Part shown: positions 25,202 through 32,544 of the stretch, one piece after another
Layout: the number at the start of each line of letters is the position of its first letter
Numbering within the stretch: position 1 is the first letter of the stretch
Assembly (NCBI GenBank): GCA_949284415.1
Contig: CASDVM010000005.1
Coordinates: forward strand, 62,001-126,000
Direction: 5' to 3'
Length of the DNA: 64,000 bases
Source of the DNA: an uncultured bacterium
GTDB lineage: Bacteria > Cyanobacteriota > Vampirovibrionia > Gastranaerophilales > Gastranaerophilaceae
The notes under the pieces: model-generated
Databases searched by the model: none
The model's input: the letters and a program-made list of their open reading frames with translations, nothing else
Told to the model about the DNA's origin: nothing
Translations under genes and position numbers: made by a program

Positions 25202-25235
25202 AAAAAAGCCTTTCTTTTAAAAGAGAGGCTTTTTG
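25202..25235 (+). terminator. rplA terminator
   Basis: AAAAAGCCTTTCTTTT / AAAAGAGAGGCTTTTT stem. It abuts pilin leader cassette copy 2, just as the rpsT terminator abuts copy 1. Confidence 0.85.
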
Positions 25236-25237
25236 TA

Positions 25238-25347
25238 TTGAAAAATAAGAAAAGTCTGTTATAATTAATAATATGAAGTAAAAATAATAATGAAAAAGAA
25301 GGAGTTGCTATGAAAAGTTTATTAAGATTTGTTAATCGGGGGGGGGG
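25238..25347 (+). promoter_or_regulatory. pilin leader cassette, copy 2
   Basis: TTGAAA (25238-25243), a 16-base spacer, TATAAT (25260-25265), then a leader nearly identical to copy 1, an AAGGAG site, the ATG at 25310 and a ten-G run (25338-25347). A micro-frame MKKKELL ends in a TGA that overlaps the ATG. Confidence 0.75.
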
Positions 25348-26418
25348 CACTCTCTAGCTAACAGAGGACAAGATGTCAGGAAGGCAGGCATTTTAAAGAT
25401 ACTGGGATACTCTGGCAGTAATGCCGTAGGAAGTATTATAAAAGTTTTATGCAAACCTCAAGTGTTGTATGGAACGGCTACGTTTTACCCCTCATCCGGC
25501 ACAAAGTGTCACCTTCTCCCGCACAGGGGAGAAGTAATAAGTAATTACAATTTAATTAAAGATAAAAATCAGCACTCACCCCAGCCCTCTCCCATAGGAG
25601 AGGGAGCAAGTAATAGTCATCCCGAACTTGTTTCGGGATCTCACAAGATGCAGAAACAAACAGGTCAATCAGATGTTCAAAAGATGCTGAAACAAGTTCA
25701 GCATGACGCGAATTCCCTGAAACGAACTTATTCACCTATTCACTTATTTACTTATTCACTTCGTAAACGCGCAGCGTTTACTCTTGCAGAAGTCTTAATC
25801 ACATTAGGAATTATCGGTGTAGTCTCTGCGATGACAATACCTGTATTGATTGCAAATCACAAACAAAAAGAATTGGAAACAGGACTTAAAAAAGCTTATT
25901 CTGTGGCACAGCAGGCATTATTGCTAATGTCAGCAGATAGAGGTGATGTTGTTCCTGCTTTTAGCTCCAGAGAATTTCAAGCTGAATATATAAAGTATTT
26001 TAAGGATGCAGTAGATTGTGGATTTTATAATCGAAACGGCCTTTGTGGTGATTTTAATAACACTTATAAAGATTATTCAGGCAAAACTTCTATAACTAAT
26101 CAGTATATAGATGACGGTCAATTTGTATTGCCTGACGGTATGAATGTATATATTCAAAATGAAGGTGCAAATAAGGAAAGAACTGCAAATATTTACATAT
26201 CTATTGATGTAAATGGTGCAAAGAAACGTCCGAATAAATGGGGACACGATTTATTTACGTTCCAGTTGATGTCTGACGGAAAGCTTATGCCTATGGGAAT
26301 AGAAGGAACTGATTTTTATGAAAAAGAATGTTCTAGAACAACTGCTTCTAATAAAAATGGTATAGGCTGTACTTACGAAGCCATTAATAACCCTTCATAT
26401 TTCAAATCTTTACCATAA
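25310..26418 (+). CDS. prepilin-like protein, frame-disrupted at a ten-G run
   Basis: Translation from 25310 stops after 15 residues because the G run is ten long. One more G opens a single frame to 26418; without it the longest frame begins at a TTG at 25462. The pilin core RAAFTLAEVLITLGIIGVVS lies about 100 residues inside that shorter frame, after peptides that translate known repeats (HPELVSGSH, MLKQVQHDA, a TTATTCAC-type run). The body has DVNGAKKRPNKWGHDLFTF, comparable to other pilins here, but not their C-terminal DYPW. It could be phase-variable, or a gene damaged by repeat insertion. Confidence 0.7.
25338..25347 (+). repeat. ten-G homopolymer near pilin start
   Basis: Ten G after codon 9 of the 25310 frame. 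The TAG that ends the frame lies seven bases after the run. Confidence 0.9.
25440..25770. repeat. cluster of dispersed repeats inside the pilin 5' region
   Basis: In order: TATGGAACGGCTACGTT (about 25468; inverted copy at 58781), palindromic GAGGGAG/CTCTCCC units (about 25500-25605), a CCCGAACTTGTTTCGGG unit (about 25621) and its partner GCTGAAACAAGTTCAGC (about 25687), and a TTATTCAC-type repeat (about 25728-25765; related copies at 59591-59722). Confidence 0.65.
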
Positions 26419-26425
26419 TTCAAAC

Positions 26426-26454
26426 TTGAAATTAACTTTTATTTCTAATATAAT
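26426..26454 (+). promoter_or_regulatory. kdsA promoter giving a leaderless transcript
   Basis: TTGAAA (26426-26431), 17 bases, TATAAT (26449-26454), then exactly six bases to the ATG at 26461. No ribosome site is present. Confidence 0.65.
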
Positions 26455-26460
26455 TCAGTT

Positions 26461-27282
26461 ATGAGTATGAAAACTGTTAAACTGAGAGACTTTGAAATCG
26501 GTGCTGATAAGCTTACAATTATTGCAGGCCCCTGTGCGGCTGAAAGTCAAGAAATCCTTGATGTTACAGCAAAAGGATTAAAAGAGATTACACAAAAACT
26601 TGATATAAATTTTGTATTCAAGTCTTCTTTTGATAAAGCAAACAGATCCTCTATTTATTCCTATAGGGGACCGGGGCTTGAAAAAGGGCTGGAAATGCTT
26701 CAATCTGTTAAGGAAAAGTTTGATGTTCCTATAGTTACGGATATTCACACACCTGATCAGGCTGAACCTGTCAGCAAAGTCGCTGATATATTACAAATCC
26801 CTGCATTTTTGTGCAGGCAGACTGATTTATTAGTGGCAGCTGCAAAAACAGGCAAAATAGTTAATATTAAAAAAGGTCAGTTTCTGGCGCCCGAGCAAAT
26901 GGGTACGCTTGTTAAAAAAGTTGAAGAAGCAGGAAATAACAAAATTTTATTAACTGACAGAGGATGTTCGTTCGGTTATAATAATCTTGTGGTTGATTTT
27001 AGAGCTGTTCCTATTATGCAGTCTTTCGGTTACCCTGTGGTGTTTGACGCTACTCACAGCGTACAGCTTCCCGGTGCGCAGGGAACTTGTTCAGGCGGAG
27101 ACAGAAGATTTGTACCTGTTCTTGCTAAAGCTGCAATGGCTGCAGGTGCTAATGCTTTATTCTTTGAGGTCCACCCTGACCCTGACTGCGCAAAATGCGA
27201 TGGACCTAATATGCTGGCTCTTGATAGTGCTGAAAGTGTATTTAAGATTTGCAAAGAAATTTTTGAACTGGTGAGAAAGTAA
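26461..27282 (+). CDS. kdsA: 3-deoxy-8-phosphooctulonate synthase
   Basis: This enzyme condenses arabinose 5-phosphate and PEP to Kdo-8-phosphate for lipopolysaccharide. Seen: IAGPCAAESQEI, FKSSFDKANRSS, YRGPGLEKGLEML, VTDIHTPDQAEPV and FEVHPDPDCAKCDGPN. Length (273) is standard. It implies a Gram-negative outer membrane. The stop overlaps the next start (TAATG). The ATG follows its promoter directly, so translation is probably leaderless. Confidence 0.96.
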   Translation: MSMKTVKLRDFEIGADKLTIIAGPCAAESQEILDVTAKGLKEITQKLDINFVFKSSFDKANRSSIYSYRGPGLEKGLEMLQSVKEKFDVPIVTDIHTPDQAEPVSKVADILQIPAFLCRQTDLLVAAAKTGKIVNIKKGQFLAPEQMGTLVKKVEEAGNNKILLTDRGCSFGYNNLVVDFRAVPIMQSFGYPVVFDATHSVQLPGAQGTCSGGDRRFVPVLAKAAMAAGANALFFEVHPDPDCAKCDGPNMLALDSAESVFKICKEIFELVRK

Positions 27283-27902
27283 TGATTATAAAATGTTTTA
27301 CAGCCGGACAATTAGAAAATAACATGTATCTTGTTATTGATGAAAATACAAAACAAGCTGTCTTGATAGATGCTTCGGCTCTTATTCCTGAAATAACAGA
27401 TACTGTAAAAGCTTATGGGGCGGATGTTGAATATATTCTTTTAACTCACGGTCATTTTGATCATATTATGGGGTTGAATGAATTGAAGAAGGCATTGAAT
27501 GCAAAAGCCGTTATTTGTCATGATGATCTTATAATTTCAGATAATATTAATGAATTTACAAGGCTTTTCGGAGGGCTTTGCGAAAGTGTTCCGCCCGTGT
27601 ATGAAAAATTCGTAAAAGACGGCGACATAATTGCTGTCGGTGATATGCAGATAAGAGTTATTCATACCCCAGGTCATACGCAAGGCGGTGTTTGCTATTT
27701 AATCGAAGATAAATTATTTTCAGGCGACACATTGTTTAGAGAAAGTGTTGGCAGAACTGATTTGTTCGGAGGAAATTTTCAGGAACTTCTGGACAGTGTG
27801 AAAAACAAATTATTCAAACTTGATGATAATACAACGGTATATCCGGGACACGGACCTGCAACAACAGTAGGACACGAGAAAAAATATAACGAAATCTTAT
27901 AA
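27282..27902 (+). CDS. metallo-beta-lactamase-fold hydrolase (glyoxalase II-like)
   Basis: This 206-residue hydrolase has LLTHGHFDHIMG (HxHxDH), the downstream IHTPGHTQGG, FSGDTLFRESVGRTD and YPGHGPATT. These give all metal ligands of the glyoxalase II-like/thioesterase branch. It is translationally coupled to kdsA through a one-base overlap. The substrate is unknown; hydrolysis of a thioester such as S-lactoylglutathione-type compounds is possible. Confidence 0.85.
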   Translation: MIIKCFTAGQLENNMYLVIDENTKQAVLIDASALIPEITDTVKAYGADVEYILLTHGHFDHIMGLNELKKALNAKAVICHDDLIISDNINEFTRLFGGLCESVPPVYEKFVKDGDIIAVGDMQIRVIHTPGHTQGGVCYLIEDKLFSGDTLFRESVGRTDLFGGNFQELLDSVKNKLFKLDDNTTVYPGHGPATTVGHEKKYNEIL

Positions 27903-28024
27903 AATCCTCGCCCCTTGAGGGAGAGGGTAGAATTTGTTAATGAATGTCAGTGAATTTACAAATTCGGGTGAGGGGTCAAATTATTAAGCAATAAATGCAA
28001 ATATAAGCAACAAAGGAAGATTAT
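27903..28024. repeat. palindromic CCCCTTGAGGG-type spacer
   Basis: The gap before pheS holds CTCGCCCCTTGAGGGAGAGG and a GGGTGAGGGG end, related to other G/C-rich palindromes in the window. Confidence 0.5.
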
Positions 28025-29059
28025 ATGAAAGAACAACTTGAAAAAATATATGAATGCGCAACAGAAGATTTGAAAAAAGCTTCTTCTATTAACGATATTG
28101 AAGAAATCAGAGGAAAATATTTGAGCCGCAAGGGTGAGTTTAACGAGATTAAGAAAAATCTGAAAAATCTGTCAGATGAAGATAAAAGAATTGTAGGCTC
28201 TCTTGCCAATGAAATTACAAGAAAGCTTGAAGATGCTTTGAAGTTGAAGCATGATGAATTTTACAGAAAAGAATTGAATGAAAAACTGAAAAATGAAAGA
28301 ATTGATATCACGCTTCCCGGGAAATTTATCCCGCGCGGAAAAGAACATCTTTTAACATCTACTACAAATGAAATTGTTCGGATATTTCAAAGTCTCGGTT
28401 TTTCGGTTGTTCCGCAGGAGCATTCTCCGGAAGTTGAAACCGAATATTATAACTTTGATGCGTTGAATGTCCCGAAAGATCACCCTGCGCGCGATGTTCA
28501 GGATACTTTTTATACTGAAATTGCGCCGAATGTGGTATTGAGAAGCCAGACATCAGGTGCACAGATTCATGCTATGGAAGGGAAAAATCCGCCCATAAGA
28601 GTTGTTGCTCCGGGTAGAGTTTACAGGAATGAAAATATCAATGCTCGTAAAAATAACTTTTTCCACCAAATTGAAGGGCTTTACGTTGACAAAGACATAA
28701 CTTTCGGCGATTTAAAAGGTGTTTTAAACGAGTTTATCAGAATATATTTCGGCACAAGCCGTCCGACACGTTTCAGAAACAGTTTTTTCCCGTTTACGGA
28801 ACCGTCTGCAGAAGTTGATGTTCAATGTATTATGTGTGAAGGCAAAGGCTGCAGAACATGTTCGGGGACAGGCTGGCTTGAAATTCTCGGATGCGGAATG
28901 GTTGATCCGAATGTATTGAAAGGTGTCGGGATTGACCCTGATGTGTATTCTGGATTTGCTTTCGGTATGGGGGTTGAAAGACTGGCGATGCTAAAATATG
29001 CGGTTGACGATATAAGATTATTCTTCAATAATGACGAAAGATTTTTAAAACAGTTTTAA
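28025..29059 (+). CDS. pheS: phenylalanyl-tRNA synthetase alpha subunit
   Basis: This 344-residue class II synthetase subunit has an N-terminal coiled coil (1-90), then motif 2/3 landmarks (LLRSQTSGAQIHAMEG type; GRVYRNENINARKNNFFHQI; GMGVERLAML). It charges tRNA-Phe as an alpha2-beta2 enzyme. pheT is not adjacent, which is less common. AAAGGAAG precedes the start and an intrinsic terminator follows. Confidence 0.95.
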   Translation: MKEQLEKIYECATEDLKKASSINDIEEIRGKYLSRKGEFNEIKKNLKNLSDEDKRIVGSLANEITRKLEDALKLKHDEFYRKELNEKLKNERIDITLPGKFIPRGKEHLLTSTTNEIVRIFQSLGFSVVPQEHSPEVETEYYNFDALNVPKDHPARDVQDTFYTEIAPNVVLRSQTSGAQIHAMEGKNPPIRVVAPGRVYRNENINARKNNFFHQIEGLYVDKDITFGDLKGVLNEFIRIYFGTSRPTRFRNSFFPFTEPSAEVDVQCIMCEGKGCRTCSGTGWLEILGCGMVDPNVLKGVGIDPDVYSGFAFGMGVERLAMLKYAVDDIRLFFNNDERFLKQF

Positions 29060-29062
29060 AAT

Positions 29063-29095
29063 AAAAAAGCTCCTTCATTACAAGAAGGAGCTTTT
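29063..29095. terminator. pheS terminator
   Basis: AAAAAGCTCCTTC / GAAGGAGCTTTT stem between convergent pheS and the next pilin gene. Confidence 0.88.
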
Positions 29096-29112
29096 CAATG
29101 TTATAAAATTAT

Positions 29113-29858
29113 TTACCATGGGTAATCGTCTTTTATTTCCCAGCCGTCTCGTATTATTTTCATTGCACAGCATTGTCCGTTGCCTGTTTTGCTGCAATTT
29201 CTGTTTAATGTATTTTCATCAGATGTAGAGCAGCTCGCTGTTACACGTTTATCGGATATTTCAAGTAGGAATACATCTCTGCCGATAATATTCGGTTTTT
29301 TGGCTCCGTTAAGATCTATATAAAATTTTTGATTTCCGCCCCAATATTGCTTTTCTTCATCCGCATCCCAAGAAAAAGGAACAAATGCAATCATTGTACC
29401 GTCTGTCAGTATAATTGTGTACCTGTTGTTTCCGGTGATGTTTAACGTTTGGTCTTCTTTTCCGCCTGGAGCCTTGGCTTTTGTATCATAAGAACAATCA
29501 CCGTACTTACTGCATTCCTGAACTGATTTAAAATACGGAAGCCAGTATGTTTGTACATATTGTTTTACACTTTCGGTGTTGATAGTCTGTGAGGAATCGA
29601 TCCAGTCTTCAGACGGTCCGTTAGCATTTTCGGACATAATATATGCCTGAGAAATTGTTGTATAAACTTTTTTAAGCTGTGCAACAGTTTGTTTTTTCTG
29701 ATAATTTGTAATTAAAGAAGGCATTGTCATGGCCGCAACAACACCAATAATACCAAGAGTGATTAAGACCTCGGCAAGAGTAAATGCCTTTAACCCCTTG
29801 ATATAAGCTGCTTTTGCGGCGGCGGGGGGGGGGCAATTCTAAGCTCTTCTCTATTCAT
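29113..29858 (-). CDS. prepilin-like protein, frame-disrupted at a ten-C run
   Basis: The start at 29858 has AGGAGG eight bases upstream and a good promoter. Nine codons in, a run of ten C puts the reading frame out, and it ends at a TAA. With eleven C the protein would read MNREELRIAPPP, AAAKAAYIKGLK, then AFTLAEVLITLGIIGVVAAM and on to 29113 (about 248 residues). No alternative upstream start is open, because a TAG lies in frame just before the run. The body has DLNGAKKPNIIGRDVFLL and the C-terminal DGWEIKDDYPW shared with other pilins of the window. It is either switched off or mis-assembled at the homopolymer. Confidence 0.75.
29824..29833 (-). repeat. ten-C homopolymer (coding strand) near pilin start
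   Basis: Ten G on the plus strand, read as C by the gene. One more base would encode consecutive prolines and restore the frame. Confidence 0.9.
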
Positions 29859-29880
29859 AATTCCAGCCTCCTTTTTTTAT

Positions 29881-29909
29881 ATTATAAACTATTTTCTTTA
29901 TTTTTTCAA
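29881..29909 (-). promoter_or_regulatory. promoter of the ten-C pilin gene
   Basis: On the minus strand TTGAAA (29909-29904), 17 bases, TATAAT (29886-29881). The sequence resembles the promoters of the ten-G pilin cassettes. Confidence 0.65.
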
Positions 29910-29932
29910 TATAGATTCTGGTTTATATGCTA

Positions 29933-30733
29933 TTACCACGGATAATCTTTTTTTATCTGCCAGCCGTCCATCATAATAACAGCTCCGCAAAAGCCTCCGG
30001 CAGCGCTTGCGTCTGTGCCTTTTTTGCAGTTAAAACCGGCGCCTGTCCCTCCAAAATCAAATGTACCTTCTGCCAGCTCATCTCTTGTCGGAGATAATGA
30101 TAAACAGTGCACTCCATAAGGTAAAAGCCCCAGTTTATATTGAGTGCATTTGTCGCCGCTTGAACCGGTAGTTGCAGATCCGCGATTTCCCCAGCTCATC
30201 ATAAATATAAAAACATCTTTTCCGAGTTTATTAGGCTTTTTTAAGCCGTTTAAATCAATAAAAAACCATCCGCCGTTGCCTGTCCCATGAAGCCAATAAT
30301 ATACAGCATAACCGGATGATGTTATAAAAGAATTACGACCGTCTCTTCCGTTTGTAGAAATATTAGCTTTTGCTCCATCAATAGTATAACTATCCGCCCA
30401 GCATTTTTCGGATGTCGGAGAACAGCTTTGCAGTATTTTAATATTAGGGAACAGGTAATTTTTTGCAAAATGATCAGCTCTTTCTTGTGCATTCGTAAAT
30501 CCTGAAAAATCCCAGCTATCTAATGTATCATATTGAGCTTCAGAAATTTTTATTGCCTGACTTATTTCAGAATAGGCCTTTTTTAACTGATTAACTGTTT
30601 GTGCCTTTTGATAATTTCCTATAAGTGCCGGCATTGTCATTGCCGCTACTATACCTATAATTCCAAGAGTGATTAAGACCTCGGCAAGAGTAAAGGCGGT
30701 TTTGCGAATATCAACAGAAATTGTGTCTTGCAT
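29933..30733 (-). CDS. prepilin-like protein
   Basis: This intact 266-residue pilin-like protein has a short leader MQDTISVDIRKTA, the cleavage site A|FTLAE and the hydrophobic helix VLITLGIIGIVAAMTMPALI. The globular part contains FIDLNGLKKPNKLGKDVFIF, a probable metal-binding/turn motif of this group, and ends DGWQIKKDYPW. The start has AGGAGAG upstream. It would be exported to the inner membrane, processed by a prepilin peptidase and perhaps assembled in a type IV pilus or pseudopilus; no assembly genes are in the window. It is divergent from an XRE regulator. Confidence 0.85.
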   Translation of the reverse strand: MQDTISVDIRKTAFTLAEVLITLGIIGIVAAMTMPALIGNYQKAQTVNQLKKAYSEISQAIKISEAQYDTLDSWDFSGFTNAQERADHFAKNYLFPNIKILQSCSPTSEKCWADSYTIDGAKANISTNGRDGRNSFITSSGYAVYYWLHGTGNGGWFFIDLNGLKKPNKLGKDVFIFMMSWGNRGSATTGSSGDKCTQYKLGLLPYGVHCLSLSPTRDELAEGTFDFGGTGAGFNCKKGTDASAAGGFCGAVIMMDGWQIKKDYPW

Positions 30734-30754
30734 AAAAACTCTCCTTTTATAGTG

Positions 30755-30770
30755 ATGAGATACATCTCAT
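30755..30770. promoter_or_regulatory. palindromic operator candidate before pilin gene
   Basis: ATGAGAT-AC-ATCTCAT, a perfect 7-bp dyad 22 bases upstream of the pilin start and facing the XRE regulator gene. Confidence 0.4.
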
Positions 30771-30879
30771 TATACGCTATATCAATATTTATTTCAATAG
30801 TAATCCTGTATTATATCAATAACTCTTTCTTTTTATATTGTAACACATTATCTTTATTGATGCAATGCATTAACTTTAG

Positions 30880-30892
30880 CCTGTAATACAGG
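30880..30892. promoter_or_regulatory. palindromic operator candidate before XRE gene
   Basis: CCTGTAATACAGG is a perfect dyad 19 bases before the regulator start. A half copy CCTGTATTA lies near 30806. It fits autoregulation. Confidence 0.45.
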
Positions 30893-30910
30893 TTTAATTA
30901 AATCTGCTGT

Positions 30911-31240
30911 ATGGAGTTTAATATTTATATGAAAAAAATGTTCGGTAAAAGATTGAGAGAATTACGTACCGCAAAAATGCTCACTCAGGAAACTGTTGCG
31001 GAATTGATTGATATAAAACCGGAAAATTATTCAAGGATAGAAAACGGTCTCTCTTTTCCAAAACCTGAAAATATAGTTAAAATAAGTAAAGTTCTTGGTG
31101 TTGAAATCGCCGAGTTATTTCAGTTTTCTCATCTTAATGATTATGACAAAATTTTAGAAACAATCATAGATAAACTGAAAAGCGATAAAGATGCAACTGT
31201 TATGACATACAAATTTTTGAAAAGTATAGGAAAAATTTGA
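30911..31240 (+). CDS. XRE-family helix-turn-helix regulator
   Basis: This 109-residue protein has an HTH_3-type domain: FGKRLRELRTAKMLTQETVA, then ELIDIKPENYSRIENGLSFP. The C-terminal 40 residues (YDKILETIIDKLKSDKDATV) are helical and may dimerise. The start at 30911 is preceded by TTAAAT with no ribosome site; a second ATG at 30929 (MKKMFGKRL) is an alternative. It is divergent from a pilin-like gene across a spacer with two palindromes, so control of that pilin and itself is a reasonable inference. Confidence 0.85.
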   Translation: MEFNIYMKKMFGKRLRELRTAKMLTQETVAELIDIKPENYSRIENGLSFPKPENIVKISKVLGVEIAELFQFSHLNDYDKILETIIDKLKSDKDATVMTYKFLKSIGKI

Positions 31241-31319
31241 TATTATTTTTGTCCCCCTGAATTTATTTTATGGGCTGAGACTTTGATTAATTCTCTACCC
31301 CGTAAGCCATGCTCACACA

Positions 31320-31400
31320 AAATTTTTTAAGATACTGAAACAAGTGCAGAATGACAAAGTTCCGGTTCGTTTTGTCATTTAAGTTCGATATGACAATACC
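31320..31400. repeat. degenerate palindromic element
   Basis: AGATACTGAAACAAGTGCAGAATGACA (31331-31357) with a nearby inverted TTTTGTCATTT. Same family as 63417. Confidence 0.5.
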
Positions 31401-31415
31401 GCAAAGCGGTATGCT

Positions 31416-32474
31416 TCATTTAACAACTTTATGCAGACCATGAGGTTTATCGACATTTCTACCCAGAGCTGTAGCAATTTCAAGCGCAAGAAGCTGGGCA
31501 ATTACAATAATACAAAAGGATTTTACAATTTCACTTTCACAATTTATATCGATATTGAATTTTGTGTTAATTTTGTCGTTTGAACAGCCTAAGATGCATA
31601 AAGGCGGGTTGTAATCCTCTTCAATTTTATTCAAATTCTTTATTGCCGTATAGCTTAATTCATTTACGGAAATATGTATCATTGCCGGTTTATTGTTCAA
31701 AATCGCAACGTGTCCGTGCATAAATTCGCCTAAAATATTTGAATAAACATTTATATAAGATGTTTCTTTAATTTTTAAAGAAGCTTCTTTTGCAAGAGCG
31801 TATGAAATTCCGTCTGCTGTTATTACTATATTTTTATATCTGCATAAAAACTTGGCCATGTCCTTAATTTCGGGATGAAGCTCATAAGAAGCTCTTATAA
31901 ATGAAGGCAGAGTTTTCAACCCATTAATATAAGAAGAAATATCAATCCCTTTGTGTGCAGCATATTTAAGGACAAGCAGTGTACAACAAAGCATTTGTGT
32001 TGTCAGGGATTTTGTTGCCGCAATACTTTTTTCTTCCCCTGCACAGCAATCTATTTTGAAATCCGATGCTTCCCAGATTGTTGAGCCTTTTTTATTTGTT
32101 ATGCAAAGTGTCCGCATCCCAAGTTCTTTTGCTTTTTTCAGAGCAGAATTAGTATCTGAAGTTTCGCCTGACTGTGTTATAAACACATATAAAAAGTCGT
32201 TATCTTTCGGTACTGCCGACTTCAAAAGGAACTCGCTAGAATAAATTGCAGCAGCTTCCATTCCGGCAATGTTTCCGAAAAGATCAGCGGCAAATCTTGC
32301 ACAATGGTATGATGAACCGCTTGCAACAATTATAATTTTTTGAACATCAGCGGGAATATCAAACAATATGTAGTTATTGTCATTAACATGTGTTTGCAGT
32401 AGATTTTCAAGAACATCTGCCTGTTCAAAAATTTCTGTTTCCATGCTGGTTTTTGGTTTTTGATTAAATAACAA
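31416..32474 (-). CDS. SIS-domain protein, GlmS-isomerase-like
   Basis: This 352-residue protein with two SIS domains resembles the isomerase half of glucosamine-6-phosphate synthase and amino-sugar deaminases/isomerases: IVASGSSYHCARFAADLFGN, ITQSGETSDTNSALKKAKEL, EKSIAATKSLTTQML and a C-terminal LGRNVDKPHGLHKVVK. It lacks the glutaminase domain, so it would use preformed amino sugars or ammonia. I keep the TTG start at 32474 because GAGGAGG lies just upstream; the first ATG (32444) has no ribosome site. That site belongs to a palindromic repeat. Confidence 0.8.
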   Translation of the reverse strand: MLFNQKPKTSMETEIFEQADVLENLLQTHVNDNNYILFDIPADVQKIIIVASGSSYHCARFAADLFGNIAGMEAAAIYSSEFLLKSAVPKDNDFLYVFITQSGETSDTNSALKKAKELGMRTLCITNKKGSTIWEASDFKIDCCAGEEKSIAATKSLTTQMLCCTLLVLKYAAHKGIDISSYINGLKTLPSFIRASYELHPEIKDMAKFLCRYKNIVITADGISYALAKEASLKIKETSYINVYSNILGEFMHGHVAILNNKPAMIHISVNELSYTAIKNLNKIEEDYNPPLCILGCSNDKINTKFNIDINCESEIVKSFCIIVIAQLLALEIATALGRNVDKPHGLHKVVK

Positions 32475-32478
32475 GATC

Positions 32479-32540
32479 CCTCCTCGAAATCTTTGTACGA
32501 TTTTGTATAGGTTTCAGCCCTCCCGTGAGGGGAGGACATT
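32479..32540. repeat. palindromic repeat upstream of SIS gene
   Basis: CCCTCCTCGAAATCTTTGT ... CAGCCCTCCCGTGAGGGGAGGA. A sister copy lies at 38344-38409. Both supply the AGGAGG ribosome site of a TTG-started minus-strand gene. Confidence 0.65.
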
Positions 32541-32544
32541 GTGT

